52,866 nt of DNA from contig CAZUCY010000008.1 of the NCBI GenBank assembly GCA_964618785.1, positions 1-52,866 of the forward strand, written 5' to 3'. The stretch is from FEN-1297 sp964618785. GTDB taxonomy: Bacteria; Bacteroidota; Ignavibacteria; Ignavibacteriales; Ignavibacteriaceae. Made by a program: the position numbers and the translations under genes. Below, in pieces: positions 17,125 through 27,086 of this stretch. Numbering within the stretch: position 1 is the stretch's first letter; each line of letters begins with the position of its first letter. Under the pieces are notes generated by a model, which searched no databases, was not told the DNA's origin, and was given only the letters and a program-made list of their open reading frames with translations.

Positions 17125-17173
17125 TTATATAATCCTTTGTTATCTAAAAATTCATCGCATAATGAATCTTGCA

Positions 17174-19990
17174 TTACAGGTTTACTACAACCTCATCACC
17201 GTTATATTTTATTTGTTTGTCCGGATTTTGAGTTAAATCCAGCCCGCTACCATGATTTGTAGATACAACCACTATTTTAAATATACGCTCTTTCCGCATA
17301 CCTGGAAATTCTCCTTTTCGTCTACCTATTGTAAGCGCATGTTTAGTCTCATCATATTTAAATTCTATAGTAGAGTAAATCCCCTTTTCATAATTGTAAT
17401 TATCATTCTCATCTTCATAAAGTGAAAAGCTGCCGTTGGCGCCTGTATATAAACGGAGTTCAATAGGATCAGCAGGTTTCTCGGTTGAATATTGAATAAA
17501 CGGTCCCATTGGTATTATTGAGCCTGCTTTAATAAATAAAGGTAGAATGTCAATCGTGGCATTGACTGTTTTATATTGTCCGCCATTACACTTTTCCCCA
17601 GTCCAGAAATTATACCAGCTTTCTGTTTGAGGCAGATAGACGGTGTGCGTCTTTGGAATCTGTTCAACAATTTTTTCTTTTGCAAATATTGAAGGAGTTT
17701 TCCAATAAAGTTCCATGTGAGCAGCTCCTGTAGAAGTATTTTCGGTTTCTAAAACAAAGCTATACTCTTTTCCAGCCGTCAAATTAACAGTATCTGTAAA
17801 CTGCTCGACACTATTGTATATAAAAGGAAGATGCTTGCCGTCTAAATAAATTCTTTTTGCATCATAGCTTTTCAAGTGGAATTGATACTTCCCTGTTTCT
17901 TTAGGGATAATCTTACCTTCCCACTTTATAGCAAACATTGAATCAGAAACATAATCAGGTCTGCCCAAATACCAATTTATATTTATATTGGACTCTACTT
18001 GTTCCTTAGAAAATATTTTATAATTATTATCTTTAAAATATTTTGCCAGAATACCCGGTTTACCGTCATTTGTCCTAAAGAATTGCGGTTCAATTAAGAC
18101 GCTTTGTTCCGGAGGATGATGATACATATATTCTGTTACGGGACAAACCATAATTGCGGGACCAAACATAAACTGGTCATCAATGGAATAAGTTTTTTTA
18201 TCCGCCGTAAAATCCATTGGTAAACCGCGCATAATTGTATAACCATCGTTCGTTACTTTCCATGCCAAAGAGTAGATATAAGGCATCAGTTTGTAACGTA
18301 GAATGTCGGCTTTCAGAACAGGGTTAATAAATTCACCCATCTCCCAAATTTCCCGGGGAGTTTCCGAACCATGGGAACGAAAGATAGGACAGAAAGCACC
18401 AAATTGAAACATACGGGTGTAAAGCTCCTGATAGGCAGGATCTTTGCCACCGTTGCAGAATACTCCGCCGTAAGAACCAATTACGAATGCCCCTATATCA
18501 AAAGTAAAGTAAGGTATGCCGGACATGCAATGATTTATCCCTGCCGAAATCTGTTTTCTGTAGATATCCCAGCTTGCGCCAATATCACCGGTCCATGTGG
18601 TTGCGGCATTTCTCTGCTGCCCTGCAAAAGTTGATCTTGTCAAGATGTAGCAGCGTTTATCTGATATTTTTTTTCTATAGTTTAAATAAAAATCATTTGT
18701 CATCGCAAGAGAATACGCATTAAGATAACGCGCCCATGATCCGAGATGATTATTTTCTACTTTTTTCATTTCATATTCAGTTGATCCGGCAGTATTGGCA
18801 TTTACTATGTCAGGCTCAGTAGAATCCATCCACCAGCCATCGATACCTTTTGATAACAGCCCTTTATCGAGATAATCCCAATACACTTTATTAGCATCCG
18901 GATTAAAAGCATCGTAATATTTAAAACCAGCCCAGCCGACGGGAGAATATAAAAATCCTTTTTGAAGCATCGATTTATAAATTTCTGTTTTTGGTCCGAG
19001 TGCAGGCCAGACGGAAATCATTACATGGAAATTTAAATTATGAAGACTGTCAATCATTTCTTTGGGATTTGGATAAAGAGAGGTATCGAAAAACATTCCG
19101 CTCCAGTTTTCATTGCCGTTCCAGTAGTCCCAATCCTGTACTATATTATCAATAGGCATATTTAACCGGCGGTATTTTTTGGCAACATCAATCAACTCAT
19201 ACCGGGTTTGATAGTGCTCTTTGCTCTGCCAATACCCGAAAGCCCATTTAGCGTACATTGGCGCCTGACCTGTAAGCTTGCGATAACCGGCAATTACGCC
19301 GTCCATACTGCCACCGGCGATAAAGTAGTAATCAATATTATCAGCAACATCAGACCACCAAGAAGAGTTCTTAACGCTGTCATCCCTGTAAATTGTTTTT
19401 GAATAATTATCCCAGAAAATGCCGTAATTTTTTGTTGAAATTAAAAAAGTACTTACAGCGTTGGCATTATCCTGAACAAGCGTCAGCGTTTTCCCCCTGT
19501 AATTCATATAACCGTACTGATCCTCGCCAAGCCCATAAACACCTTCATCGGGCGACAGCATAAACTTTTGTTCTACACTATAAGCAGAATCAGTTCTATA
19601 AACAACAGGCAAGAATGAGCATCCGTTTTCCCCAAGTATTTCTTCTCCAGCGGCAGTTCTATATTCAATATTTCCATCGACGGTGGATATTTTAACATTT
19701 ATTTTATCTGAAGAAATTTTTACATAACCATTTAGATTTTCTGTTTTTATATCTAACGCAGTAAGGCTGCCGGATACAACAGAAAGACTTAACTTTTCAG
19801 GATTACTATTAGGCAGCCATTTAACCACTCTGACAATATTATCATCATAAAATTGGACTTTTATATTTAAGTCCTGCAGACTAATAATAATACCGTTTTC
19901 AATTTGCTTAATTATTTTATCTTGACTAAAGACTATGGAGTTGAGGATAAAAAACGCTAAAAAAATCCTTAAGATAAACTGTGTTTTCAT
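17174..19990 (-). CDS. Secreted GH31 glycosidase (alpha-xylosidase/alpha-glucosidase type) with PA14 insert
   Basis: The 938-residue precursor has a signal peptide (ILRIFLAFFILNSIVFS), an N-terminal beta-domain with the GH31 phrase GVYGLGEDQYGYMNYRGKTL, and a TIM barrel carrying the catalytic nucleophile in GWWMDSTEPD (D389) and the acid/base in TGDIGASWD (D469). A PA14-like domain follows at about residues 643-770 (GILAKYFKDNNY ... YDAKRIYLDGKHLPF), inserted after the barrel. The C terminus is a DUF5110-like beta-sandwich. PA14 inserts occur in xyloglucan-active GH31 alpha-xylosidases, so alpha-xylosidase is the leading guess; alpha-glucosidase is the alternative. It leads a minus-strand pair with the cupin and neighbours GH3 and alpha/beta-hydrolase genes. 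No T9SS tail is present. Confidence 0.9.
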   Translation of the reverse strand: MKTQFILRIFLAFFILNSIVFSQDKIIKQIENGIIISLQDLNIKVQFYDDNIVRVVKWLPNSNPEKLSLSVVSGSLTALDIKTENLNGYVKISSDKINVKISTVDGNIEYRTAAGEEILGENGCSFLPVVYRTDSAYSVEQKFMLSPDEGVYGLGEDQYGYMNYRGKTLTLVQDNANAVSTFLISTKNYGIFWDNYSKTIYRDDSVKNSSWWSDVADNIDYYFIAGGSMDGVIAGYRKLTGQAPMYAKWAFGYWQSKEHYQTRYELIDVAKKYRRLNMPIDNIVQDWDYWNGNENWSGMFFDTSLYPNPKEMIDSLHNLNFHVMISVWPALGPKTEIYKSMLQKGFLYSPVGWAGFKYYDAFNPDANKVYWDYLDKGLLSKGIDGWWMDSTEPDIVNANTAGSTEYEMKKVENNHLGSWARYLNAYSLAMTNDFYLNYRKKISDKRCYILTRSTFAGQQRNAATTWTGDIGASWDIYRKQISAGINHCMSGIPYFTFDIGAFVIGSYGGVFCNGGKDPAYQELYTRMFQFGAFCPIFRSHGSETPREIWEMGEFINPVLKADILRYKLMPYIYSLAWKVTNDGYTIMRGLPMDFTADKKTYSIDDQFMFGPAIMVCPVTEYMYHHPPEQSVLIEPQFFRTNDGKPGILAKYFKDNNYKIFSKEQVESNININWYLGRPDYVSDSMFAIKWEGKIIPKETGKYQFHLKSYDAKRIYLDGKHLPFIYNSVEQFTDTVNLTAGKEYSFVLETENTSTGAAHMELYWKTPSIFAKEKIVEQIPKTHTVYLPQTESWYNFWTGEKCNGGQYKTVNATIDILPLFIKAGSIIPMGPFIQYSTEKPADPIELRLYTGANGSFSLYEDENDNYNYEKGIYSTIEFKYDETKHALTIGRRKGEFPGMRKERIFKIVVVSTNHGSGLDLTQNPDKQIKYNGDEVVVNL

Positions 19991-20081
19991 ATTTATTTTC
20001 CGTTTGCTATTTGAAATTTTATTACAAATATAAGAAATAGCTGCACCTTTAGAGTGGAGCCGGATTTATTCTAAAAACCAT

Positions 20082-21017
20082 CTATTTCAAATGGATGTCT
20101 AAAAACCGGATTATTTTATTTACCGCGTCGGGATTATTATTAATTAATTCGGTAGCATGCCCATTTTCAACAACAAATAATTCAGATTCAACACCTTTCA
20201 CTTTCAGAAATTTATAAAACTCTTCTGCTTGAGAAAATCCAACCAATTGATCATGTTTTGCATGCACCACTAATGTGGAAGGGTACCCTGATTTAATGTG
20301 CTCAGTCAACCTGTAATTTTGCAGACGGACACTATCTTTAGACACATCGAAACCAAAGATTTCCAATAATGCCAATCTGTTTTTTGATAAGAATTTCCAC
20401 AAATCAACCCTAGATGTATAATTTCCATAAGAAACTATTGAATCCTTTACAATATCATACGGGCCGTGCTGTTTCAGGATTGACTCATCGCCGTTTTGAA
20501 TACTCATATTTGAAAAACCGGTTGGCGCTGATATTGCAATGATTGCCTTAGGCGGAGGATTAACATTATACCCCGTGGTTAATGCCAGATATCCGCCCGC
20601 TGATCCGCCGGCTACAGCAATATTATCAATATCAATTTGATACTGTTTAGCTCCATCCTCTTCTAGCCATGTAACAACATCCCCGGCATCCTCTATAGTT
20701 TCTGCTAATTTTGTTTCAGGCGATAAACGGTAATCTGCCGATACAACCGCATAATCATGGGCAAGCAGTTTATCCCGCAAGGCAATTTCCAATCCTTCAT
20801 CCCGGTTGCCGAAAATAAATCCGCCGCCATGAAAATAAACGACTACAGCATGCTTGTGGCGGGTTTTGGGAATAAATATATTTGCCTTAATTTCATGTCC
20901 CTTTACAACTTTGTATACAAAAACATGTTCTTCATACAGCTGTTGTTGAGAAAAAGCCGATGATGCAAATATAACGGCAAAAATAATTGCAAGAATTATA
21001 TTTTTAATAATATTCAT
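20082..21017 (-). CDS. Secreted alpha/beta hydrolase (HSL-like carboxylesterase)
   Basis: This 311-residue protein has a signal peptide (IIKNIILAIIFAVIFASSAFSQ) and the hormone-sensitive-lipase-type esterase fold. VYFHGGGFIFGNRD is the oxyanion-hole HGGG motif, VAGGSAGGYLA holds the nucleophile serine, and HAKHDQLVGF supplies the aspartate; the final ENGHATEL holds the catalytic histidine. It probably deacylates small esters or acetylated sugars in the periplasm. It sits between GH31 and GH3 genes on the same strand, in line with a role as an accessory deacetylase for glycan breakdown, but no substrate is proven. The GH3 gene lies 73 bp upstream, so operon membership is possible. Confidence 0.85.
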   Translation of the reverse strand: MNIIKNIILAIIFAVIFASSAFSQQQLYEEHVFVYKVVKGHEIKANIFIPKTRHKHAVVVYFHGGGFIFGNRDEGLEIALRDKLLAHDYAVVSADYRLSPETKLAETIEDAGDVVTWLEEDGAKQYQIDIDNIAVAGGSAGGYLALTTGYNVNPPPKAIIAISAPTGFSNMSIQNGDESILKQHGPYDIVKDSIVSYGNYTSRVDLWKFLSKNRLALLEIFGFDVSKDSVRLQNYRLTEHIKSGYPSTLVVHAKHDQLVGFSQAEEFYKFLKVKGVESELFVVENGHATELINNNPDAVNKIIRFLDIHLK

Positions 21018-21090
21018 ATACTCATTTCTTTTATTTTATAAATGTATTAATATTTATTTATATAATTATTTTAAACAAGAATTTATATCA

Positions 21091-23304
21091 TCAATTAACA
21101 ATTTCAAATGAACCGCTTACTACTTCATCAGAGCTTCCTCCAATCATTACATCATATTTACCCGGCTCGATAGTTTTAATCATTTCTGTGTTGTAGGATT
21201 CAAGCATGCCGGGCGTTATTGAGAAATTAATTTTTTTTGTTTCACCTGGGTTTAAAAAAATCCTTTGAAATCCTTTTAATTCCTTGACTGGTCTGCTGAC
21301 ACCTGAGGAAATCTTATGCAAATACAATTGCGCTATTTCTGTGCCCGGCATATTACCTGAATTTGTAACATCGATGGAAACAATATTTATTTTTTTCTTC
21401 CCCAGTTTTTGTTTTTGAATGTCCATGTTATCAAATTTGAAAGTGGTATAACTCAAACCAAATCCAAACGGGAAAAGGGGCGTATTTGGCATATCCAGAT
21501 ATTTACTTGTAAACCTGTCTTCCTCAATTGGCGGTCTGCCTGTATTAAGATAATTGTAATAAATAGGAATTTGTCCCACCGACCTGGGGAATGTAATAGT
21601 CAACTTACCTGACGGATTATAATCCCCGGATAATATGTTTGCGACGGCATTCCCAGATTGATCGCCTAAAAACCAGCATTCAAGAATTGCATCGATATTT
21701 TCTTTTTCCCAGTTAATCGTTAAAGGTCTGCCGTTCATTAAAACCAGAACAACATGTTTACCTGCCGAATAAATTCTTTTCAATAAATCTTCTTGCACAC
21801 CGGGCAAATTTAGATTTGTCCTGCTGCCGGCTTCACCGCTCATAAAACTTGATTCGCCGGCAACAAAAATTACCATTTCCGAATTTACTGCTGCATTTAC
21901 TGCTTCCCCAAAATGACTCGTATCATCATCCGAAATGCTACAACCCAGCACATAATTAATCTTTACGGTTGAAGAAAATTTTTTATTAATTCCGTTTAAC
22001 ACCGTCACAACTCTTTCGGGCTGGGGTGTGTTTGCCCAGGGTCCTAACGGATCAGTATTATCATCAGCCAAGGGACCTATAACTGCAATTGATTTTATAT
22101 TATTACTTAACGGAAGTACACCGGAATTATTTTTTAATAAAACAATTGATTCTTCAGCCAGTTTAAGAGCAGTGCTGTCCCTGTCTTCCCGAGAAAGCAT
22201 TATACTTTTTATTTTAGCAGTATCCGTATAGGGATGATCAAATAAACCGAGTTTAAATTTTACTCTCAATATTCTGCGGACTGATTCATCGATCCGGCTG
22301 ATCGGGATTTTTCCTTCTGCAACGAGAAGAGGCAAATTCGAAGGATAAGTATCCCCACTAGTGCTATCACCAATCATTTCCATATCAACACCTGCCGTAA
22401 AACCTTTTAAAGCAGCTTCTTTTTTATCGACAGCTATTCCATGATTAATTAATTCTCCGATGGAATTCCAATCACTTACAACAAATCCTTTGAAACCCCA
22501 TTCACTCTTTAATATTTCAGTAAGTGTATGATAATTAGCGGAAGCAGGTATTCCATTTAAAGAATTAAACGCACTCATTATTGTTGCAACACCTGCGTCA
22601 ACTGCGGCCTTATGCGGAAGGAGATAAATTTCCCGCAAGCTTCTTTCGGATAAGTCTGTAGTGTTGTATTCCCTGCCGGCTTCAGCGGCGCCGTAAGCGA
22701 CATAATGTTTTGAACAAGCCGCCAGACTTAATAAGTCATTTAAGCTGTCTCCCTGAAATCCTCTAACTAAAGCTCCGCTAACGGCGCTTCCGAGAAACGG
22801 ATCCTCGCCTGCCCCCTCTACTATTCTCCCCCATCTGGGATCATGGGTTATATCAACCATAGGCGCAAATGTCCATTTGATTCCATCCAGTGAAGCCTCC
22901 ATTGCAGCAATGCGCGCCGATTCTCTTATTAATGATGTGTCCCAGCTTGATGCCGAGGCTAACGGAACCGGGAAAGTAGTTTTATAACCATGAATGACAT
23001 CAGAGCCGATAATTAATGGAATACTAAGCCTTGACTGCTCAACTGCCGCTTTCTGAAACTGATTGATAATGTACGCGCCTCTTATTCCTAGAAAAGAGCC
23101 CACCTCACCCTTTTTTATTATATCAAGTGATGGGTTCAAAGAAGCGGAAAACTGCGAAAGCTGGCCAACTTTTTCCTTTATGGTCATTTTAGAAATAATA
23201 TCGTTTATTTTCCCTTCAACATTTGTATCCTGGGAAAAGGATACATAAGGAATGATAAAACAATAAATTAATAATAGTTTTAAATGTGTAAATACTTTAC
23301 CCAT
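21091..23304 (-). CDS. Secreted GH3 beta-glycosidase (BglX-type)
   Basis: This 737-residue precursor has a signal peptide (LLLIYCFIIPYVSFSQ) and the three classical BglX regions: an N-terminal TIM-like barrel with the GH3 catalytic phrase KGFVVSDWNSIGEL (nucleophile D278), a middle alpha/beta sandwich (SIAVIGPLADD, VIFVAGESSFMSGEAGSRTNL), and a C-terminal fibronectin-III-like domain (GLSYTTFKFDN to VMIGGSSDEVV). KHYVAYGAAEAGREYNTTD matches the substrate-binding KHF/Y...G motif. It probably removes glucose or xylose from beta-linked oligosaccharides. It starts a minus-strand group with the esterase and GH31 genes, which fits xyloglucan or xylan side-chain processing. The divergent CE15 pseudogene lies upstream. 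Confidence 0.93.
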   Translation of the reverse strand: MGKVFTHLKLLLIYCFIIPYVSFSQDTNVEGKINDIISKMTIKEKVGQLSQFSASLNPSLDIIKKGEVGSFLGIRGAYIINQFQKAAVEQSRLSIPLIIGSDVIHGYKTTFPVPLASASSWDTSLIRESARIAAMEASLDGIKWTFAPMVDITHDPRWGRIVEGAGEDPFLGSAVSGALVRGFQGDSLNDLLSLAACSKHYVAYGAAEAGREYNTTDLSERSLREIYLLPHKAAVDAGVATIMSAFNSLNGIPASANYHTLTEILKSEWGFKGFVVSDWNSIGELINHGIAVDKKEAALKGFTAGVDMEMIGDSTSGDTYPSNLPLLVAEGKIPISRIDESVRRILRVKFKLGLFDHPYTDTAKIKSIMLSREDRDSTALKLAEESIVLLKNNSGVLPLSNNIKSIAVIGPLADDNTDPLGPWANTPQPERVVTVLNGINKKFSSTVKINYVLGCSISDDDTSHFGEAVNAAVNSEMVIFVAGESSFMSGEAGSRTNLNLPGVQEDLLKRIYSAGKHVVLVLMNGRPLTINWEKENIDAILECWFLGDQSGNAVANILSGDYNPSGKLTITFPRSVGQIPIYYNYLNTGRPPIEEDRFTSKYLDMPNTPLFPFGFGLSYTTFKFDNMDIQKQKLGKKKINIVSIDVTNSGNMPGTEIAQLYLHKISSGVSRPVKELKGFQRIFLNPGETKKINFSITPGMLESYNTEMIKTIEPGKYDVMIGGSSDEVVSGSFEIVN

Positions 23305-23490
23305 GGTTATTGTGTTTAAATTATTATTAAAAAATTGATTTATTACGAGTTCTAAAATAAGAATATTTTATAAAGATTGAAGGTAATGACAAAAATTAAG
23401 GAAAATTAATTATTGTGAATTATTGTTTTTTCATTTTGTTCATTCATAATAAATGATTAAGGCTGTACCGGAAAATACCAAACATATTAG

Positions 23491-24067
23491 GAAGTTGATG
23501 CGGCAAAAATCGGAGTGACCGGACACTCACGTTACGGAAAAGCGGCAATTGTCGCTATGGCATATGATCAACGCATAGTTATTTCTTTTCCAAGCTGCGT
23601 CGGAAGTCTTGGTACAAGAATGAACAGAAGACATTGGTGGCAGGATCTTGAATATTCCGGCTGGGACAGGGAATATCATTGGATTGCAGGAAACTTCTTC
23701 AAATGGATGGGACAATTGAAAGACGGCAGTTACCTACCCCGCAAAATAGAGCTTTGTCCCGTCGATGCTTATTCACTGCTTTCACTTTGCGCCTCCCGTC
23801 CTGTGTTTCTTATCGGAGGGAATAAGGATACATGGGCAGATCCGTACGGCATATATCTTACCGGGGGTTGTCGCAACACCTGTTTATAATTTGCTTGGGA
23901 AGCAGGGTCTTATAATGCAAGATAATAAGCTTAAAATTGACGCAGCATATATTGCAGGCAATATAGCTTACCAGTTTCATAACGGCGGTCATAAGGATAC
24001 ACCTGATTGGCGAGTTTTTTTCAGTTTGCTGCAAAAAATATTAAAGACTCTGAATCAAAATAAATAG
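23491..24067 (+). pseudogene. Broken CE15 glucuronoyl-esterase-like gene
   Basis: From 23491 the plus strand reads EVDAAKIGVTGHSRYGKAA, the CE15 nucleophile elbow, then EYHWIAGNFFKWMG, CPVDAYSLLSLCASRPVF and ADPYGIYL. The frame then breaks inside a five-G run at 23863-23867. One base fewer restores TGVVATPVYNLLGKQGL and HNGGHKDTPDW, which carries the catalytic histidine, to the stop at 24065-24067. The 5' part of the gene, including a signal peptide, is missing: a TAG stop precedes EVDAAKIG. It therefore has both a deletion and a frameshift. CE15 enzymes cleave lignin-to-glucuronoxylan ester links, consistent with the neighbouring GH31/GH3 genes. The G-run break could also be a sequencing error, but the missing N terminus would remain. 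Confidence 0.85.
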
Positions 24068-24166
24068 CGGCAGGAGAATAGACTTGCTTTTTATTTGGAA
24101 ATTACTAATTTGTAAATTCCTTCTGTGGGATATAATTATCTATTTCATTTTTTCATACAGGTTGAT

Positions 24167-27070
24167 ATGAGATTTGGAAAATATCTTATTACCGTTTCCT
24201 TTATTGTTCTATTCTTATTCCTCTTAGTACAATACACTATATACAACAATGTTAAAAAACAAACAATACAAAATATTAATATAAGCCAGCTGAACCACGC
24301 CCGGCAAGCTACAACGGGAATTCAGGATTACATGAACAATGTTATCAATACTTTAAATTTTCTCTCCCGTTTCCCTGAGATTATTAACCTGAATGCCAGA
24401 GGCAGAGAAATCATGGCTAACTACCAACAGCTATCTTCCGAAGAAATAAAAGGAGTTACACGAACTAATTCACATGGGAAAATAATCTTCACCGTTCCTA
24501 ATAAGGAATCAATTGGACAGGATATTTCACATCAGGAACATATTATTATGAGTATGAAGACTCATAAATTAGTAATCAGTGATGTATTTATGGCAGTTCA
24601 GGGGTTTAGAACCATAGCAGTTCATGTACCGGTTTTCAAAAACGGCGTATATGACGGAACACTTTCATTCCTATTATCTTTTAATAATATTGCACAAAAA
24701 TATATTGAAAATATCCATATAGGAAAAAGCGGATATGCGTGGGTTGTAAGTGGAAAAGGAATAGAGATTTCATCCCCCGTCTCCGAGCATATAGGTAAAA
24801 ATGTCTATGATACGTACAAAGATTTTCCTGAAATCATCACTATGATCGATGATATGCTTAAAGGAAAACAAGGAGTGACGACATATCATTATAACAGGAT
24901 TCGGAATCAATCCGTTGAAAATGTTCTTAAAAATGCCGCCTATATGCCTATTCGCATGGGCAATATATTCTGGTCCTTAGTCATTGCCACGCCTGAGGAT
25001 GAAGTGCTCGCCTCACTTTCAGGGCTTAGGACAAAATTGTTATTAATAACCATCGCCTTACTGACAGTCTTCATTATATATATATACTTCATAGTCAGGT
25101 TCCGGATAATTGTTGGCGAGCAAAAAAAGCGGCAGGCAGTTTTAGCAGCTCTTCGTGAAAGCGAATCAAGATACAAGAAACTATTTGAACAGAATCCTGC
25201 ACCCACATTAATCTATGAATTAAGCACACTTAACATTCTTGCAGTTAACAATGTGTTTTTACTGCATTACGGGTATTCTCTTGATGAAGTATTAGCAATG
25301 CATATTACAGATCTTTATCCCGAAGATCAAAAGCAAGCAATTGCAAATGTAATTAAGGATTTGCATGGGTATAAGAATGTGGGTGAATGGCGTCATCGTA
25401 AAAAAGATGGCTCATATATAAATATCATATCTTGTTCAAATAATCTTGAGTACAAAGGTCATCAGACACGTATCGCTGTTGTTACAGACATAACCGAACG
25501 CAAGCTTATGGAAGCGGAAGTAAGGGAGTCCGAAGAAAGATTTCGAATGGTGTTCGAGAATGTGCTTGACGGCATTTGCCTCTATAGCGAAGACCCGGAT
25601 CCCTATAAGAGAAAACTCATCGAGTGTAATGAACAATATGCCGCCATGGCAGGAAGAAGCCGTGAGGAACTGCTTCAGCTTGGAACTTTGGAAAAACTTC
25701 AGAAAACACATGACATCACTGCAGCAAATAAGAATCGACTTGAATCCTTACAAAAGGGTACAGCATTTCAGGGCACTTTCTCGTGGAACCGACCTGATGG
25801 GAAAGAAAATGCAATTGAGTTCGTGGGCAGACCCATTACATGGCGGGGGCAGACATACACTATTGGCATTGATCGCGATATCACAGAACGGAAACGTGCT
25901 GATGCAATAATAGAAGAAAGCGAAAAGCGTCTCTCGCTAATCTTTGATACCGTTGGCGACGTTCTTTACCTTCTTTCAGTTGAACCGGGATACTGCTTTC
26001 GTTTTGTATCTATCAACTCCACTTTCCTTACTCTAACCGGCTTAATGCGCGAACAAGTAATAGGTAAACAAATTGAGGAAGTGCTACCTGAATCAGCGCA
26101 TGCGCTTGTAAGAAATAAATACATAGAGGCAATTAATGGAAATAAAACAGTAAGATGGGAAGAAGCGTCTGAATATCCCACAGGTAAGCTTTATGGCTCG
26201 GTGGCAGTAACTCCCGCTCTGAATGCTGCGGGAGTCTGCACCCATCTGATAGGCTCTGTACATGACATTACTGAAATTAGGCACGCCCAGGAAGAAATTC
26301 GTAAGTTTAACCAGGAACTTGAACAGCGCGTGATTGAACGTACTGCTGAATTGGAGATTGCAAAAGAACGTGCAGAATCTACCGACCGGCTTAAGTCCAC
26401 TTTCCTTGCAACAATGTCACATGAATTGCGTACTCCGTTAAATTCGATTATAGGGTTTACCGGAATCCTACTGAAAGGGATAGCCGGACCGTTAAATGAG
26501 GAACAGTTGAAGCAATTGGGAATGGCAAAAGAAAGCGCACTTCATTTACTTGAACTTATAAATGATGTGCTCGATATTTCTAAAATAGAAGCCGGTGAAT
26601 TGGTAGTTTCATTAAGAAAGTTCAATTTCAGTAAAATACTTAAAAATGTTGCCTTTTCTGTTCAACCTCTAATAGAGAAAAAAAATCTAAAACTACAATT
26701 AAAAATTTCTGATAATGTAAAAGAAATCTACAGTGATGAAAGACGGGTCGGACAGATTTTTCTTAACCTGCTTAATAACGCTATCAAGTTCACGGACAAA
26801 GGGCTTGTGACAATTGAATGCGATGCGACAGATAAAGATATTGTAACAAAAGTTAATGATACCGGCATCGGGATTAAGAAAGAAGATATAAACAAGCTTT
26901 TCAAGCCGTTTAGCCAGATTGATACCGGGCTTACCCGCAATCATGACGGAACGGGACTTGGTTTGTCGATATGCAAAAAACTTTTAGAGAAATTATGCGG
27001 GACAATAAGTGTGGAAAGTGAAATAGGAAAAGGCAGTACATTCACCGTAACATTACCTTTAGAGGAATAA
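24167..27070 (+). CDS. Membrane sensor histidine kinase: Cache domain, three PAS domains, HisKA-HATPase
   Basis: The ATG at 24167 (MRFGKYLITVSFIVLFLFLL) is preferred over a GTG at 24125 because it gives a normal first membrane helix. The 967-residue protein then has an extracytoplasmic Cache-type sensor region (~residues 30-285, with GKSGYAWVVS), a second membrane helix (~290-311), three PAS domains (about 327-450, 451-578, 580-710), a coiled coil, and a kinase core. The phosphoacceptor is H752 in SHELRTPLNSI; the ATPase domain has NLLNNAIKFTD, DTGIGI and GTGLGLSIC. No receiver is fused. It opens a three-gene plus-strand signalling operon with a single-domain receiver 16 bp downstream and a hybrid kinase. 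The stimulus is unknown. PAS2 closely resembles PAS3 of the hybrid kinase. Confidence 0.92.
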   Translation: MRFGKYLITVSFIVLFLFLLVQYTIYNNVKKQTIQNINISQLNHARQATTGIQDYMNNVINTLNFLSRFPEIINLNARGREIMANYQQLSSEEIKGVTRTNSHGKIIFTVPNKESIGQDISHQEHIIMSMKTHKLVISDVFMAVQGFRTIAVHVPVFKNGVYDGTLSFLLSFNNIAQKYIENIHIGKSGYAWVVSGKGIEISSPVSEHIGKNVYDTYKDFPEIITMIDDMLKGKQGVTTYHYNRIRNQSVENVLKNAAYMPIRMGNIFWSLVIATPEDEVLASLSGLRTKLLLITIALLTVFIIYIYFIVRFRIIVGEQKKRQAVLAALRESESRYKKLFEQNPAPTLIYELSTLNILAVNNVFLLHYGYSLDEVLAMHITDLYPEDQKQAIANVIKDLHGYKNVGEWRHRKKDGSYINIISCSNNLEYKGHQTRIAVVTDITERKLMEAEVRESEERFRMVFENVLDGICLYSEDPDPYKRKLIECNEQYAAMAGRSREELLQLGTLEKLQKTHDITAANKNRLESLQKGTAFQGTFSWNRPDGKENAIEFVGRPITWRGQTYTIGIDRDITERKRADAIIEESEKRLSLIFDTVGDVLYLLSVEPGYCFRFVSINSTFLTLTGLMREQVIGKQIEEVLPESAHALVRNKYIEAINGNKTVRWEEASEYPTGKLYGSVAVTPALNAAGVCTHLIGSVHDITEIRHAQEEIRKFNQELEQRVIERTAELEIAKERAESTDRLKSTFLATMSHELRTPLNSIIGFTGILLKGIAGPLNEEQLKQLGMAKESALHLLELINDVLDISKIEAGELVVSLRKFNFSKILKNVAFSVQPLIEKKNLKLQLKISDNVKEIYSDERRVGQIFLNLLNNAIKFTDKGLVTIECDATDKDIVTKVNDTGIGIKKEDINKLFKPFSQIDTGLTRNHDGTGLGLSICKKLLEKLCGTISVESEIGKGSTFTVTLPLEE

Positions 27071-27086
27071 ATATTAGGGAACAGAT

